Notes under the pieces: model-generated
What the model was told of the DNA's origin: nothing
Seen by the model: only the letters and a program-made list of their open reading frames with translations
The model's database searches: none
Shown here: piece after piece, positions 10,180 to 21,715 of the stretch
Position numbering within the stretch: position 1 is the stretch's first letter
Layout: each line of letters starts with the position of its first letter
Program-made: the position numbers and the translations under genes
Assembly: GCA_945883815.1 (NCBI GenBank)
Contig: CAMCYJ010000003.1
Span: 1-64,000, forward strand
Origin: Akkermansia muciniphila
GTDB taxonomy: Bacteria; Verrucomicrobiota; Verrucomicrobiia; Limisphaerales; UBA9464
DNA: 64,000 bases
Reading direction: 5' to 3'

Positions 10180-11619
10180 ATGTCCCGAGTTTCTAAAACC
10201 CAATGGAGCTTCGCAGGTGACCTGTTCCAGGAAGCAGTCCAGAAGACGCCCGAGTCGGTGTCCGAGTTGACCCAGAAGCTCAAGAAGCAGTTGGAGGGCG
10301 GATTTGCGGATCGGAGGGTGGCCGGCGAGGTCTCCAACCTCCGGCTTCAAAGTTCAGGGCACGCGTACTTTGTCCTCAAAGATGCCGGAGCCCAGTTGGC
10401 CTGCGTGATGTTCCGGGGTCAGGGTGGGGCGGGGCGAGCTGCCCTCCGCGACGGGGCTCAGGTGATTTTGGGGGGCGACATCACGGTTTATGAGCCCCGC
10501 GGCAATTACCAACTGCGGGTCAACACGGTGGAAGTTCAGGGGGTGGGGGCGCTGCAGGCTGCCTTTGAGCGGTTGAAGGAAAAGTTGGCCGCGGAGGGAC
10601 TCTTTGATTCGTCAAGAAAGCGTCCCCTTGTCCGATATCCTGCCCGGATCGGGCTGGTAACCTCGGCGAGCGGCGCGGCCATCCAGGACGTGTTGCATGT
10701 GCTCGCCCGACGGTTCTGTCCCGAGGTGATCCTCGATCCGGTGCGCGTTCAGGGGGCCGGAGCCGCGCAGGAAATCGCCAGAGCCATCGCGCGGCTGAAC
10801 CGCTTTTCGAAATCGGGGCAGCCGCTGGATGTGATCCTGGTCACCCGGGGCGGTGGGTCTCTGGAAGACCTCTGGTGTTTCAACGAGGAGGTGGTGGCCC
10901 GAGCCATTGCTGCCTCGGAGGTTCCGGTGGTTTCCGCGGTCGGCCACGAGATCGATTTCACCATCGCGGATTTCGTCGCCGACTTCCGTGCTGCCACGCC
11001 CAGTGCCGCCGCCGAGATCCTGACTCAAGATTGGGTGGACAGTCGCGAATTCGTGGATGCCGCCGGTATGCGTCTCGCGCAGCTGGCTCGGCGGAGGCTG
11101 GTCCGCTCCCGGAATGGCTTGGAGGGATGGGTTCGACGCTGGGGCCGTCTGCATCCGAGACGACGACTGGAGGCCCGGTCCCAACGGGTGGACGATTCCG
11201 CCGAATCGCTGCGACGTGCAGCGGTCCGGATGGTCCGCTCCGTCGGGAGGCTTCTCGACGGATACCGCCAGCGGATGCTTGCCCTGCGGCCGCAGAATCG
11301 GGTGAAGGCGGGGCGTCACGAGTGGGCGCGGTTGCGGTCCGCGTTGTCGATGGCTCCGGCCCGTCAGCTGCACCGAAGGCGTCAAAGGTTGGAGGCGTTG
11401 GTTTCGCGCCTGAGATTGCTCTCTCCTCAGAACGTCTTGGATCGGGGGTATTCCCTGACGTTCGATGCCGATACCGGAACGCTGGTCCGTCAGGCCCAGG
11501 GGCTCGTCCCCGGAAGACGGCTCCAGACCCGGCTGCAATCCGGTGAGGTTTCCAGTGTTGTCACCCGTGTGGTCGAGGAGGGCTGCGTCGCAGAGGCTTT
11601 GCGCCCATCTCCTCCTTGA
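10180..11619 (+). CDS. xseA: Exodeoxyribonuclease VII large subunit
   Basis: OB-fold 'VAGEVSNLRLQSSGHAYFVLKDAGAQLACVMFRG', 'RIGLVTSASGAAIQDVLHVLARRF', 'RGGGSLEDLWCFNEE...SAVGHEIDFTIADFVADFRAATPSAAAEI'. ATG at 10180 preferred; longer ORF overlaps the preceding gene. Confidence 0.93.
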   Translation: MSRVSKTQWSFAGDLFQEAVQKTPESVSELTQKLKKQLEGGFADRRVAGEVSNLRLQSSGHAYFVLKDAGAQLACVMFRGQGGAGRAALRDGAQVILGGDITVYEPRGNYQLRVNTVEVQGVGALQAAFERLKEKLAAEGLFDSSRKRPLVRYPARIGLVTSASGAAIQDVLHVLARRFCPEVILDPVRVQGAGAAQEIARAIARLNRFSKSGQPLDVILVTRGGGSLEDLWCFNEEVVARAIAASEVPVVSAVGHEIDFTIADFVADFRAATPSAAAEILTQDWVDSREFVDAAGMRLAQLARRRLVRSRNGLEGWVRRWGRLHPRRRLEARSQRVDDSAESLRRAAVRMVRSVGRLLDGYRQRMLALRPQNRVKAGRHEWARLRSALSMAPARQLHRRRQRLEALVSRLRLLSPQNVLDRGYSLTFDADTGTLVRQAQGLVPGRRLQTRLQSGEVSSVVTRVVEEGCVAEALRPSPP

Positions 11620-11669
11620 ACTCGAGGGGGCTCTTGGGATATCATAGGTCTCGAGTTTTTGATATACCC

Positions 11670-12050
11670 GTGAAAAGCCTGACCTCTTCCCATGTCGCAC
11701 TGGCCGCCGCGCTGATCGCCGCCGTGTCCGGTTGCACTTCCACCTCCCATCCCAAGGCCTCGCTATCCATCGAGCAGATCATGGAAGACGGATTCAAGGG
11801 AAAGGAGTCCTTGAGCGCCCGCATTTCCAAGGGGCAGGGCAACGAGGCCGACTTCAAGAAGATGGCGATGCTCACCAAGGAGTTGGCGCTCAACAAACCC
11901 GGCAAGGGCGATCTGGCCAGCTGGACCGAGAAGACCCGGGCCCTTCAGGCGGCGGCCGAGTCGTTGGTCGCTGGCACGCCCGGTGCGCTGGATGGCTTCA
12001 AGTCGGCGGCGAACTGCAAGGCCTGCCATTCCGTTCACAAGGGGGACTAA
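11670..12050 (+). CDS. Small predicted lipoprotein with C-terminal CXXCH heme site (class II cytochrome c-like)
   Basis: GTG start, lipobox-like 'LIAAVSGCTSTS', helical body, C-terminal 'SAANCKACHSVHKGD'. Confidence 0.65.
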   Translation: MKSLTSSHVALAAALIAAVSGCTSTSHPKASLSIEQIMEDGFKGKESLSARISKGQGNEADFKKMAMLTKELALNKPGKGDLASWTEKTRALQAAAESLVAGTPGALDGFKSAANCKACHSVHKGD

Positions 12051-12072
12051 CCCATTGGACGATTGCTTTCGA

Positions 12073-12101
12073 GGCCACCTCCATCGGGGTGGCCTTTTTA
12101 T
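12073..12101 (+). terminator. Rho-independent terminator downstream of the small cytochrome-like gene
   Basis: GGCCACC(12073-12079)-loop-GGTGGCC(12088-12094) followed by TTTTTA. Confidence 0.8.
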
Positions 12102-12145
12102 TCAAGCGAACCCGGCGGGAAAGACACCCAGCGGGGGGATGGTCT

Positions 12146-13852
12146 TCAGAGTTGTTTCAGGACAAAGGCGTCGGCATCGAACTCTGCGGTGCCGCTCTCT
12201 GCACGCAGTTCGGCATGCAGGAGGATTTCGCGGGGCGATTCACCATTGCCTCCTCGGGGTCCACCAGCCCAACGACGCCCCCCTTCGGCCCCTCGGGAAA
12301 CGATCGTGATTTCACGTTGCAACAGAGTCCACTCTGTGGTGCCGGTGATGCCATTGGACGGAGTGGCACCGTCCTCGAATCGTTGGCCTCGCCGAGCCCA
12401 TTCGGCATCCAGGCAGGCTCCGAATCCGCTCACCGATCGGGTTCGCACCCGGCCTTCGAGTTGGTAGCGACCCGGGGCCAGCAGGACTCGTTTCTGGAAG
12501 GATGCCGTACCCTGGCCGGAATCGGCGTGGATGCGCAGCAAACGAGATCCGTCCTCCGCTGGAACGGTCGCTGCCGGAGTGGGGTCTCCCTCGGCTGAGG
12601 CAATGAGCCAACCCGTGAGGCGCATACGACCGTCGCTGTCGAACTCCCCGGGTTGAGGAGGTTGGTAGCGTTGGCCGGCAAAGGCAGCCATCCGTTGCCG
12701 GATCCTCTGGCGGGTGGAGTCGACAGCGTTTTGAACGGGCGGCATCTCGGCCTCGCGCCCCTCCACGACGAGTCGCTCTTGCAGTCGGATCTGGGCATTG
12801 GTGAAGACTCCATCGACAAACTGGGCCGTGAATACGGTGTTGGTAAGGTCCCGCATGCGCTGGCTCAGTTGGTCCGCTATTGACGGTATGGAAAAGAGCC
12901 GTTGGCCGAGGAGGCTGCTCAGGGGCGGGGTGAATGAGCCGCGCGGACTCCGCCACAATTGATCCATCCCATGAGGCATCAGCACCAGACGATCGGACTT
13001 GGGCGCGTGATAAACCCGATAATTGTTGCGGTTGCGCAGGTATCCGTCCCAGTCGTCCAACTGGATTTGGAGGGCTCCCAACGTGACCATGCGCGCGATA
13101 TCCAATCGTTGGGAAACCTGCTCCAGCCGCTCCGTGGGATCCTGCACCTGCAAGGCTTTGCGCAACGCGGCGAGGTCGGCCCAATCAGCGACGCCTTCGC
13201 CGGAGTCCCGTTCGAGATCGGCATCCAAGTCCTTCAAGAATCCGGGGTCATAAAAGTTTCCCTTGGATGATCCGAAGTGCTGCTTCAAGAAGGCCTTGTC
13301 CCAGCCCCCTTTGAGAACATAGATGCCCAGATAGCGACCATTGAGCGACACCAAAGCCCTTGTGGCTCTGGGAGTCGGCACCCCGGACCGGATGTACATT
13401 TCCGAGGCCAGGATCTCGTCGAGTCGCGAGTCGTCCTGGACTGAGTTGTTGAGATGCAGCTTCCGGTGGCCGAAACACGTCTGGCCGTCCTGGAATTTGC
13501 CGAAGTTCAGCGTCAGGGCGGGTACGTCGTCCACCGGTCGAAAACTTCCGGCCGCTCCCTTGAGATGGATGGCGACGTTGGTCCATACCTGCCCGCCCGC
13601 TCGAATGGTCGCCGAGGCATCTTCGTCCTTATTGCGGTTCCTGGGGCCATCCGATTTCCGGAGCCTGGCCAGATCGGCTCGACGCAGTTGAACCTCCCAG
13701 TGCAGTACCGGCCCATCGAACAGGGGTTCGCGCAGGATTTCCGCTTGCGACGCAGCGGCTTGGACCAAGAGAGCCGCCCGGCTGAGGAGCAGTCCGACCC
13801 CAAGGAGCGTTTGGAGGAGGCAGCGCATTGCTGGGATTCGTTGGATGGGCAT
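12146..13852 (-). CDS. CotH-family (spore-coat kinase-like) secreted protein with C-terminal beta-rich domain
   Basis: Signal peptide; 'IHLKGAAGSFRPVDDVPALTLNF...RKLHLNNSVQDDSRLDEILASEMY...ALVSLNGRYLGIYVLKGGWDK...LMPHGMDQLW'. Confidence 0.85.
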   Translation of the reverse strand: MPIQRIPAMRCLLQTLLGVGLLLSRAALLVQAAASQAEILREPLFDGPVLHWEVQLRRADLARLRKSDGPRNRNKDEDASATIRAGGQVWTNVAIHLKGAAGSFRPVDDVPALTLNFGKFQDGQTCFGHRKLHLNNSVQDDSRLDEILASEMYIRSGVPTPRATRALVSLNGRYLGIYVLKGGWDKAFLKQHFGSSKGNFYDPGFLKDLDADLERDSGEGVADWADLAALRKALQVQDPTERLEQVSQRLDIARMVTLGALQIQLDDWDGYLRNRNNYRVYHAPKSDRLVLMPHGMDQLWRSPRGSFTPPLSSLLGQRLFSIPSIADQLSQRMRDLTNTVFTAQFVDGVFTNAQIRLQERLVVEGREAEMPPVQNAVDSTRQRIRQRMAAFAGQRYQPPQPGEFDSDGRMRLTGWLIASAEGDPTPAATVPAEDGSRLLRIHADSGQGTASFQKRVLLAPGRYQLEGRVRTRSVSGFGACLDAEWARRGQRFEDGATPSNGITGTTEWTLLQREITIVSRGAEGGRRWAGGPRGGNGESPREILLHAELRAESGTAEFDADAFVLKQL

Positions 13853-13878
13853 CTTGGGATCAGGGCGGGTAGTTCAAA

Positions 13879-13904
13879 CAAAAACCCCGCCAAGTGGGCG
13901 GGGC
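13879..13904 (-). terminator. Rho-independent terminator after rpoD
   Basis: Plus strand CAAAAA-CCCCGCC(13885-13891)-AAGTG-GGCGGGG(13897-13903); on the minus strand a GC stem followed by a T-run. Confidence 0.75.
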
Positions 13905-13918
13905 TTTGTGGTCCGACT

Positions 13919-16078
<2,160 letters not shown>

Positions 16079-16157
16079 AGTAGCGAGGCTGCGCGATGCG
16101 CGAAGCCGATTAAGCAAGCCAAGGTGGGGAAGGCCCCCCCCCAAGTCAAGCGATGGG

Positions 16158-16829
16158 TCACAACCAAAGTGATACAACCGGTAAGTCGGCAGGAACAGTG
16201 ACCTTTGGATTGGGGTCGGGGCAGTCCACCAATTGGACCGGAACACCGATCAGTTCGCAGGCACCGGTGTCGTCCGTAATGCTCAGTCCGCGGGCCCGAA
16301 CCTCAGCGAGGGCGTTCCGAATGACCGTTAGGCGGAAGCATTGGGGGGTCTGGACGGCCCACAGGCTTGATCGGTCGAGGTGGCGTGCAACACGCTGCTG
16401 GGAGTCGGCCTCTTTGAAGGTGTCTACGGCTCGTTGGGCTGCCACCGCAGCACCTGTCTGTTCAGCGGCCAGGAGGCAGCGCGAAATGGTGTCAAGACTG
16501 GTGCAGGGCCGAGCACCGTCCTGGATGGCGACGAGCTGGGTTTCCCAGGGGACACTGGACAGCCCGTTCCAGACCGAGTCCTGTCGCTCGGCCCCACCCG
16601 GGACCAGGGTGAAGGGGCGTCGCACGGCCAACTTCCGGGCCAACTCTTCGAAATCAGATTCGAGTCCGGGTCGGATAACCAGGCAGAGATGATGGATGTC
16701 GGGGTGCTGGTCAAAGCGCCGCCAAGTGTGTGCGACGACGGGTAACCCGGCGACCTCCAGGAACAACTTGTCGATGCCCGGACCCATCCGGGTTCCTCGT
16801 CCGGCAGCGACAATGATGGCAGTGTTCAT
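16158..16829 (-). CDS. ispD: 2-C-methyl-D-erythritol 4-phosphate cytidylyltransferase
   Basis: '[35 protein letters not shown]...[15 protein letters not shown]...AIQDGARPC...[10 protein letters not shown]...ITDDTGACE'. Confidence 0.92.
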   Translation of the reverse strand: MNTAIIVAAGRGTRMGPGIDKLFLEVAGLPVVAHTWRRFDQHPDIHHLCLVIRPGLESDFEELARKLAVRRPFTLVPGGAERQDSVWNGLSSVPWETQLVAIQDGARPCTSLDTISRCLLAAEQTGAAVAAQRAVDTFKEADSQQRVARHLDRSSLWAVQTPQCFRLTVIRNALAEVRARGLSITDDTGACELIGVPVQLVDCPDPNPKVTVPADLPVVSLWL

Positions 16830-16834
16830 GCAAA

Positions 16835-16862
16835 AGAGGCGCAGCCATGGGGCCGCGCCTCT
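16835..16862 (-). terminator. Rho-independent terminator after the OmpH/Skp gene
   Basis: Plus strand AAAAGAGGCGCAGCCATGGGGCCGCGCCTC; on the minus strand a GAGGCGC/GCGCCTC stem followed by TTTTG. Confidence 0.7.
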
Positions 16863-16885
16863 GGGGGCCGAGTCTCAGTCCGGGG

Positions 16886-17548
16886 TTACTTCTTGTCGGA
16901 CTTGTTCTCGACTGCCTTCTTGTCGTCCTTCGGATCTGCCTTGGAAGCGTCGTTCTTGGCGGAGTCCGGCGGGGCGGTGGCAGCGAGGGTCTTGGCTACC
17001 GACTCGCTCAGGTCGTTCTCGCCTCCGGCCAATGTGGTGAAGATGACCACCGGAGTGCCATTGGCCGACATGGCTGAGAGATCCATGACCGTGGCATAAC
17101 CACCGGCCTTGGCCTTCTCTTCGAGGACGCCCCGAACGTCTCGGAGGATGGACTCGCGCACACGACCCCGCTGCTCCATTAGGGCGCGTTGGCTGTTGCT
17201 CTGGAACTGCTTGATGTTGTTCTCCATCTCCAGGATGTCCTTGCGCTTTTTGTCGAGATCCTTGCGGCGTTTCTCGGTTTCCTCCTTGGAGAGTGCGGGA
17301 TCGTTGGCCGCCTCGATTTGCTTGCCGAATTCTTCGTTGGCCTTCTTATAGTCGTCGTACATCGACTGGCCCATTTTTTCGAATTCAGCCAAGCGATCCT
17401 TGATCTGTCCGTCGGCCTGCTTGGTTCTCCAGAAATCGTCAAATACCTTGGTCAGGTTGATCACCCCGACCTTGCCTTGGGCGAGTGCGGTGGTGCTCAG
17501 CAAGGAGGCAGTGATTGCTGCGGCGAGGGTGAGTGCAGTTCGATTCAT
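16886..17548 (-). CDS. OmpH/Skp-family periplasmic chaperone
   Basis: Signal peptide, 'KVGVINLTKVFDDFWRTKQAD', long coiled-coil; directly downstream of bamA. Confidence 0.88.
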   Translation of the reverse strand: MNRTALTLAAAITASLLSTTALAQGKVGVINLTKVFDDFWRTKQADGQIKDRLAEFEKMGQSMYDDYKKANEEFGKQIEAANDPALSKEETEKRRKDLDKKRKDILEMENNIKQFQSNSQRALMEQRGRVRESILRDVRGVLEEKAKAGGYATVMDLSAMSANGTPVVIFTTLAGGENDLSESVAKTLAATAPPDSAKNDASKADPKDDKKAVENKSDKK

Positions 17549-17581
17549 GCGTTCTAGGATAGATCCAACGTGGGCAACGTT

Positions 17582-20065
17582 TCAAAAGTCTCGGGTCCAG
17601 CCAACGCCAAACTGAAACTTGCCACCGCTACCGGTGTCAGGTCCGCGGGTGATGGGGATACCGTAGTCGAGACGCAGAGGACCAATGGGGAGATTCAGGC
17701 GGATGCCAATACCCCAGTTGTCATTGTAGAGACCGGTGTTGCCGCGCACCAACGGATTGCCAATGGCATCCGTCGCTGCGGACTCTGGCGCGAAGCTGTA
17801 GGCACCGGGATAAACCATACCGATGTCATAGAACATAGCGAAGCGCAGTCGTTCAATAATCGGGATGCTGTACTCCGTGGAACTGAACCAGTAAGTGCTG
17901 CCGCCGATCGGTTCGGCCGAGTAGTACTCGCGGGGGCCGACGGATCGGAACTTGTATCCGCGCAGGTTGTAGAGGCCGCCCAGGAACCAACGGTCAAAGA
18001 GCGGCACCCGAGTGGAATCGCCGTAGTGATCCACCACGCCAATGCGGCCGGTGAACTCCACGATGTGCCCTTCGAAGATGTCCTTGGCAACGCCGGCCTC
18101 GTCGAGCAGGCGATCTGGACTCCAGTATTGCGAAATCCGGGCTTCGAGCTTGTAGAAATCGCTGTCGCCGCCGAACGGGCCACCGACCAGTTCACCCAAC
18201 AACTCGGCGCGGTGACCGCGCGTGGGCATCTGGAAGTTGTTCCGGGTGTCGTGGGCCAGAGAGGTCCCGAATCGGGAAACCAGGCGGCTGCCTTCTTCGG
18301 CCAGGATCGCGCTTCCGAAACGCTGCTGCTGGAGCCGGTAGCTGTCCGAGAACCGGATCTGGATGTTCTCCAGCGTGTAGCTGATGTTGCCGATGAAGTT
18401 GCGCGGCAACTGACGGGTGAGTCCGATTCGGGAACCGGTCTGACGCTGGTTGTAGTTGTCGGAAAGGAAGTTCAGGTCGCGGTGGTACAGGTCGACACTG
18501 AGGGAGAGCCGTTTGCCCAAGAACCAGGGCTCGACAAAGGTCGCGACGTAGTCTTGGCGACGGGAACCCATCTGGGCCCGCAAGCGGGCCTTCTGACCCG
18601 CACCGGTGAAATAGGGCGGATTCGAAATGTCAAAATTTCCCTGACTGACTTCGACGAAGCCGATCACCGAATCCACTGAGCTGAAACCGGCGCCGAGAGC
18701 GACGTTGCCGGTGTTCTTTTCCTCGACAGAGATGACGAGGTTTTTTCGGTTGGGAACGTCGGTCGGTTCCGGCTTGGCCTCCACTTTGTCGAAAAACTGC
18801 ATCTGCTCGAGGCGGCTCTTGGACACCTTGGCCCGCACCATGTCAAAGGTCTCTCCCGGCGTGATGGCCAATTCACGACGGATGACCTTGTCCTTGGTCT
18901 TGGCGTTGCCTTGGATCTCGATCTTCTCGACGTAGAACTTGTCGCCCTCTTGGATGCTGTACTTCAGGTCGAGGGTGCCTTTCTCGACATTGGCGATCTG
19001 CTCGGGTCTGGCGCGGGATTCGATGTAGCCCCGGGCCCCGTAGAAGTTCTCGATGGCCTCCGAGTCCTTGTAGAGCCGTTTCGGCGAGAAGACCTCGCCC
19101 TCCTTCAGTTGAAGGCCCCGCTTGGTCTTTTCCCCATCCTTGGAAGTGAGGTTTTGGACGATCTGCTGCTGGGTGAACAGCTCGTTGCCATCGAATGTGA
19201 CGGCTCCGACCTTGTACTGAGGTCCTTCCGAGATCGGGAGGTGCAGAATGAGGTTGTTGGTCTTGGGATATTCGAAGCGGGGCTCCTTGAGCTCCATGTC
19301 GATGTAGCCCTTGTCGGCATAAAACTCGTGGAGCTTGTCCTTGTCTTCCTCGAAGACGTCGTCCTTGAAGCGTCCGGACCCGGTGATCCAGGAGAACATC
19401 CACCAACGGCGGGTCTTGATGACCTTGCGCAGCTTGCGCTGCTTGAACGAAGGAGCGTCTTCGAAGAGCACGTCCTTGATTTTGACCTTTGGAGATTCCT
19501 GTACCTCGAAGGTGACGATGCCGCGACCCAGGGACTCGGTGATGCTCGGCTTGTAGTCGACGGTGGTCCGCTGAAGACCGGCCTTCTGGTACATCTTGAG
19601 AATGGCCTGGGCATCATTGAAGAGCTTCCGCTCATCCATGGGCTCACCACTCTTGGAGGTCAGTTTCTTGCGGAGCTTCGAGGCGGAGTACTTCTTGTTG
19701 CCCGAGAAACGGATCTCGGTGATCAGGGGCCGACCCTGCACCACGTAGGTGAGGGTGTATTCCTTGGGCACTCGCGTGCCATTGGGAGCCAGTTCTGTGG
19801 CTGTGATGTCTTCGGTGACCCGGATGTTGAAGAAGTAGGACGTGCCGTAGAGGTTCTTGATGTCGTCATCGACGGCGAACCGGCTGTAGGCCTCACCCTC
19901 CTTCACCCGGATGTTGGCCCGGATGAGCTCTTCGCTGACGGCGGCCGGCCCGACGTGCTTGATGATGATCTTTCGGACGACGGGCGTTTCCTCGGCGGCC
20001 GCCAATTGGAGGCAGGCCACGAGAACGGCACACAGCCGCAGGCTGCGGTTCTTGGTGAGTTTCAT
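17582..20065 (-). CDS. bamA: Outer membrane protein assembly factor BamA
   Basis: POTRA repeats ('GRPLITEIRFSGNKKYSASKLRKKL', 'VEKIEIQGNAKTKDKVIRRELAITPGETF') and C-terminal barrel ending '...GGKFQFGVGWTRDF'. Confidence 0.93.
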   Translation of the reverse strand: MKLTKNRSLRLCAVLVACLQLAAAEETPVVRKIIIKHVGPAAVSEELIRANIRVKEGEAYSRFAVDDDIKNLYGTSYFFNIRVTEDITATELAPNGTRVPKEYTLTYVVQGRPLITEIRFSGNKKYSASKLRKKLTSKSGEPMDERKLFNDAQAILKMYQKAGLQRTTVDYKPSITESLGRGIVTFEVQESPKVKIKDVLFEDAPSFKQRKLRKVIKTRRWWMFSWITGSGRFKDDVFEEDKDKLHEFYADKGYIDMELKEPRFEYPKTNNLILHLPISEGPQYKVGAVTFDGNELFTQQQIVQNLTSKDGEKTKRGLQLKEGEVFSPKRLYKDSEAIENFYGARGYIESRARPEQIANVEKGTLDLKYSIQEGDKFYVEKIEIQGNAKTKDKVIRRELAITPGETFDMVRAKVSKSRLEQMQFFDKVEAKPEPTDVPNRKNLVISVEEKNTGNVALGAGFSSVDSVIGFVEVSQGNFDISNPPYFTGAGQKARLRAQMGSRRQDYVATFVEPWFLGKRLSLSVDLYHRDLNFLSDNYNQRQTGSRIGLTRQLPRNFIGNISYTLENIQIRFSDSYRLQQQRFGSAILAEEGSRLVSRFGTSLAHDTRNNFQMPTRGHRAELLGELVGGPFGGDSDFYKLEARISQYWSPDRLLDEAGVAKDIFEGHIVEFTGRIGVVDHYGDSTRVPLFDRWFLGGLYNLRGYKFRSVGPREYYSAEPIGGSTYWFSSTEYSIPIIERLRFAMFYDIGMVYPGAYSFAPESAATDAIGNPLVRGNTGLYNDNWGIGIRLNLPIGPLRLDYGIPITRGPDTGSGGKFQFGVGWTRDF

Positions 20066-20071
20066 CAGCGG

Positions 20072-21535
20072 TTAGTCTTCGGCGTCGATCTTCGCCGCAC
20101 TCTCGAACCGTGTGAAGCTCTTAAAGAAGGTCAATCGGACGTCCCCAGTGGGGCCATTGCGCTGCTTGGCGATGAGGAGATTGACGGGATGGGACTCCAC
20201 CGGTTGCCGGGTATCGGAAATTTCCTCTTCCTCTTCTGCTGGTTTGTAGAGCAGCCCGACGACATCGGCATCCTGCTCGATGGCTCCGGATTCGCGAAGA
20301 TCCGACAGACGGGGTTTGCGGTTCTTGTCCTTCTCGAGTTCGCGGTTCAGCTGGGACAGGACGATGACCGGCACGTTCAACTCCTTGGCCAGAGCCTTCA
20401 CACCGTTGGAAATGTCCGAGATTTCCTGTTGGCGGTTGTCCTGGGCTTTCTTGGAGTCCGAATGCATCAACTGAAGGTAGTCGATGATGATGAGCTTGAT
20501 CTTGTGCTGTTGCCACATCCGTCGGGCCCGGGCCCGAAGCTGGAGGATGGAGAGACCTGGAGTGTCATCGATGTGGAGGGGGCTCTTGGCCATCTTGGCC
20601 GCCGCTCCGGTGAGTTTCTTGAAATCCTGTTCGGCCATGAATCCCTCGCGGATCGACCGGGCATTGACCCGAGCCAGGGAGCACAGCATACGCATGACCA
20701 ACGACTCGGAGGTCATTTCCAGGCTGAACACTCCAACGGGCTGCCGTTCATTGATGACGACGTGCTCAGCGATGTTCATGACCATCGAGGTTTTGCCCAT
20801 CGAGGGACGTGCCGCGATGACGATCATTTCTCCACCATTCATGCCGCCAGTCATTTTGTCGTAGTCGGCAAAACCAGTGGGCAGTCCGGTGAGCCCTCCG
20901 GCCCGCTGGTGGAACTCCTGGATCATGTCGATGGCCCCGCGAACCAAGTCCTTCATCGGCTTGATGGTGGTGGTTTCGCGATCTTCGCTGATGCGGAGGA
21001 TGTCGCGTTCGACCTCGTCCAGCAGGGCATCCACCTCGCCTTGATGCTCATAGACCCGCGCAACGACCGAGGTGCAGGCCGTGAGCATCCGGCGCAAGAC
21101 GAGCTTTTCGCGGATGATCTCGAGGTAGTAGGAGAGATTGGCCGCGCTGGGCACGGCATCCTGAAGGCTGCTCAGGTAGGCCAGTCCACCGACCGACTCG
21201 AGTTGGTTGGAATCCTTCAGCTTCTGCTGAACCGTGATGAGATCGATGGGGTTCTTGCTGTCGTACATTTCCGCCAGCGTCTGGTAGATCAACTGATGCC
21301 GCTGGTCGTAGAATGTTTCCGCACCGGCCTTGAGCGTTTCGATGCACCCGCCCATGGCTTCGTTGGGAGAAAGCAGTACGCAGCCAAGCACGCCCTGTTC
21401 GCCTTCGATGGAGTGCGGGGGCAGGCGATCCAGGGAGGAGATGTCCAATTTCGGGCGAACCCGACGTGAACGCTTGAAATCGGGCCGTGGTTCTTCCGAG
21501 GCAGCTCCGCCGCGCTCGTCAGGAAGATCTTGCAT
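20072..21535 (-). CDS. dnaB: Replicative DNA helicase DnaB
   Basis: 'PPHSIEGEQGVLGCVLL', 'GLPTGFADYDKMTGGMNGGEMIVIAARPSMGKTSMVMNIAEHV', 'LIIIDYLQLMHSDSKKAQDNRQQEISDISNGVKALAKELNVPVIVLSQLNRELE'. Start placed at MQDLPDE; ORF is open to 21649. Confidence 0.95.
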   Translation of the reverse strand: MQDLPDERGGAASEEPRPDFKRSRRVRPKLDISSLDRLPPHSIEGEQGVLGCVLLSPNEAMGGCIETLKAGAETFYDQRHQLIYQTLAEMYDSKNPIDLITVQQKLKDSNQLESVGGLAYLSSLQDAVPSAANLSYYLEIIREKLVLRRMLTACTSVVARVYEHQGEVDALLDEVERDILRISEDRETTTIKPMKDLVRGAIDMIQEFHQRAGGLTGLPTGFADYDKMTGGMNGGEMIVIAARPSMGKTSMVMNIAEHVVINERQPVGVFSLEMTSESLVMRMLCSLARVNARSIREGFMAEQDFKKLTGAAAKMAKSPLHIDDTPGLSILQLRARARRMWQQHKIKLIIIDYLQLMHSDSKKAQDNRQQEISDISNGVKALAKELNVPVIVLSQLNRELEKDKNRKPRLSDLRESGAIEQDADVVGLLYKPAEEEEEISDTRQPVESHPVNLLIAKQRNGPTGDVRLTFFKSFTRFESAAKIDAED

Positions 21536-21715
21536 GGGGTGGATTGAGAGTCCCGGAGGCTTCGGGCGGAAGCAAAGATTGTGCGCAACGGGTGGCGAAT
21601 AACTCGTGCCTCTCAGTGCTTGCTTCTGCCGGTTGTGCTGGTTCGGCATTTCGCCGCCAGGATCGGCCGGAAAACGGTGGCAAAGATCGCTTTCGGGAAG
21701 GGCCTGAAGCCCAGC

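Noticed and set aside
18911-21469. 852-aa plus-strand ORF opposite bamA/dnaB
   Set aside because: Fully antisense to two confidently identified genes; translation has no recognisable motif. GC-rich third positions create long shadow ORFs here.
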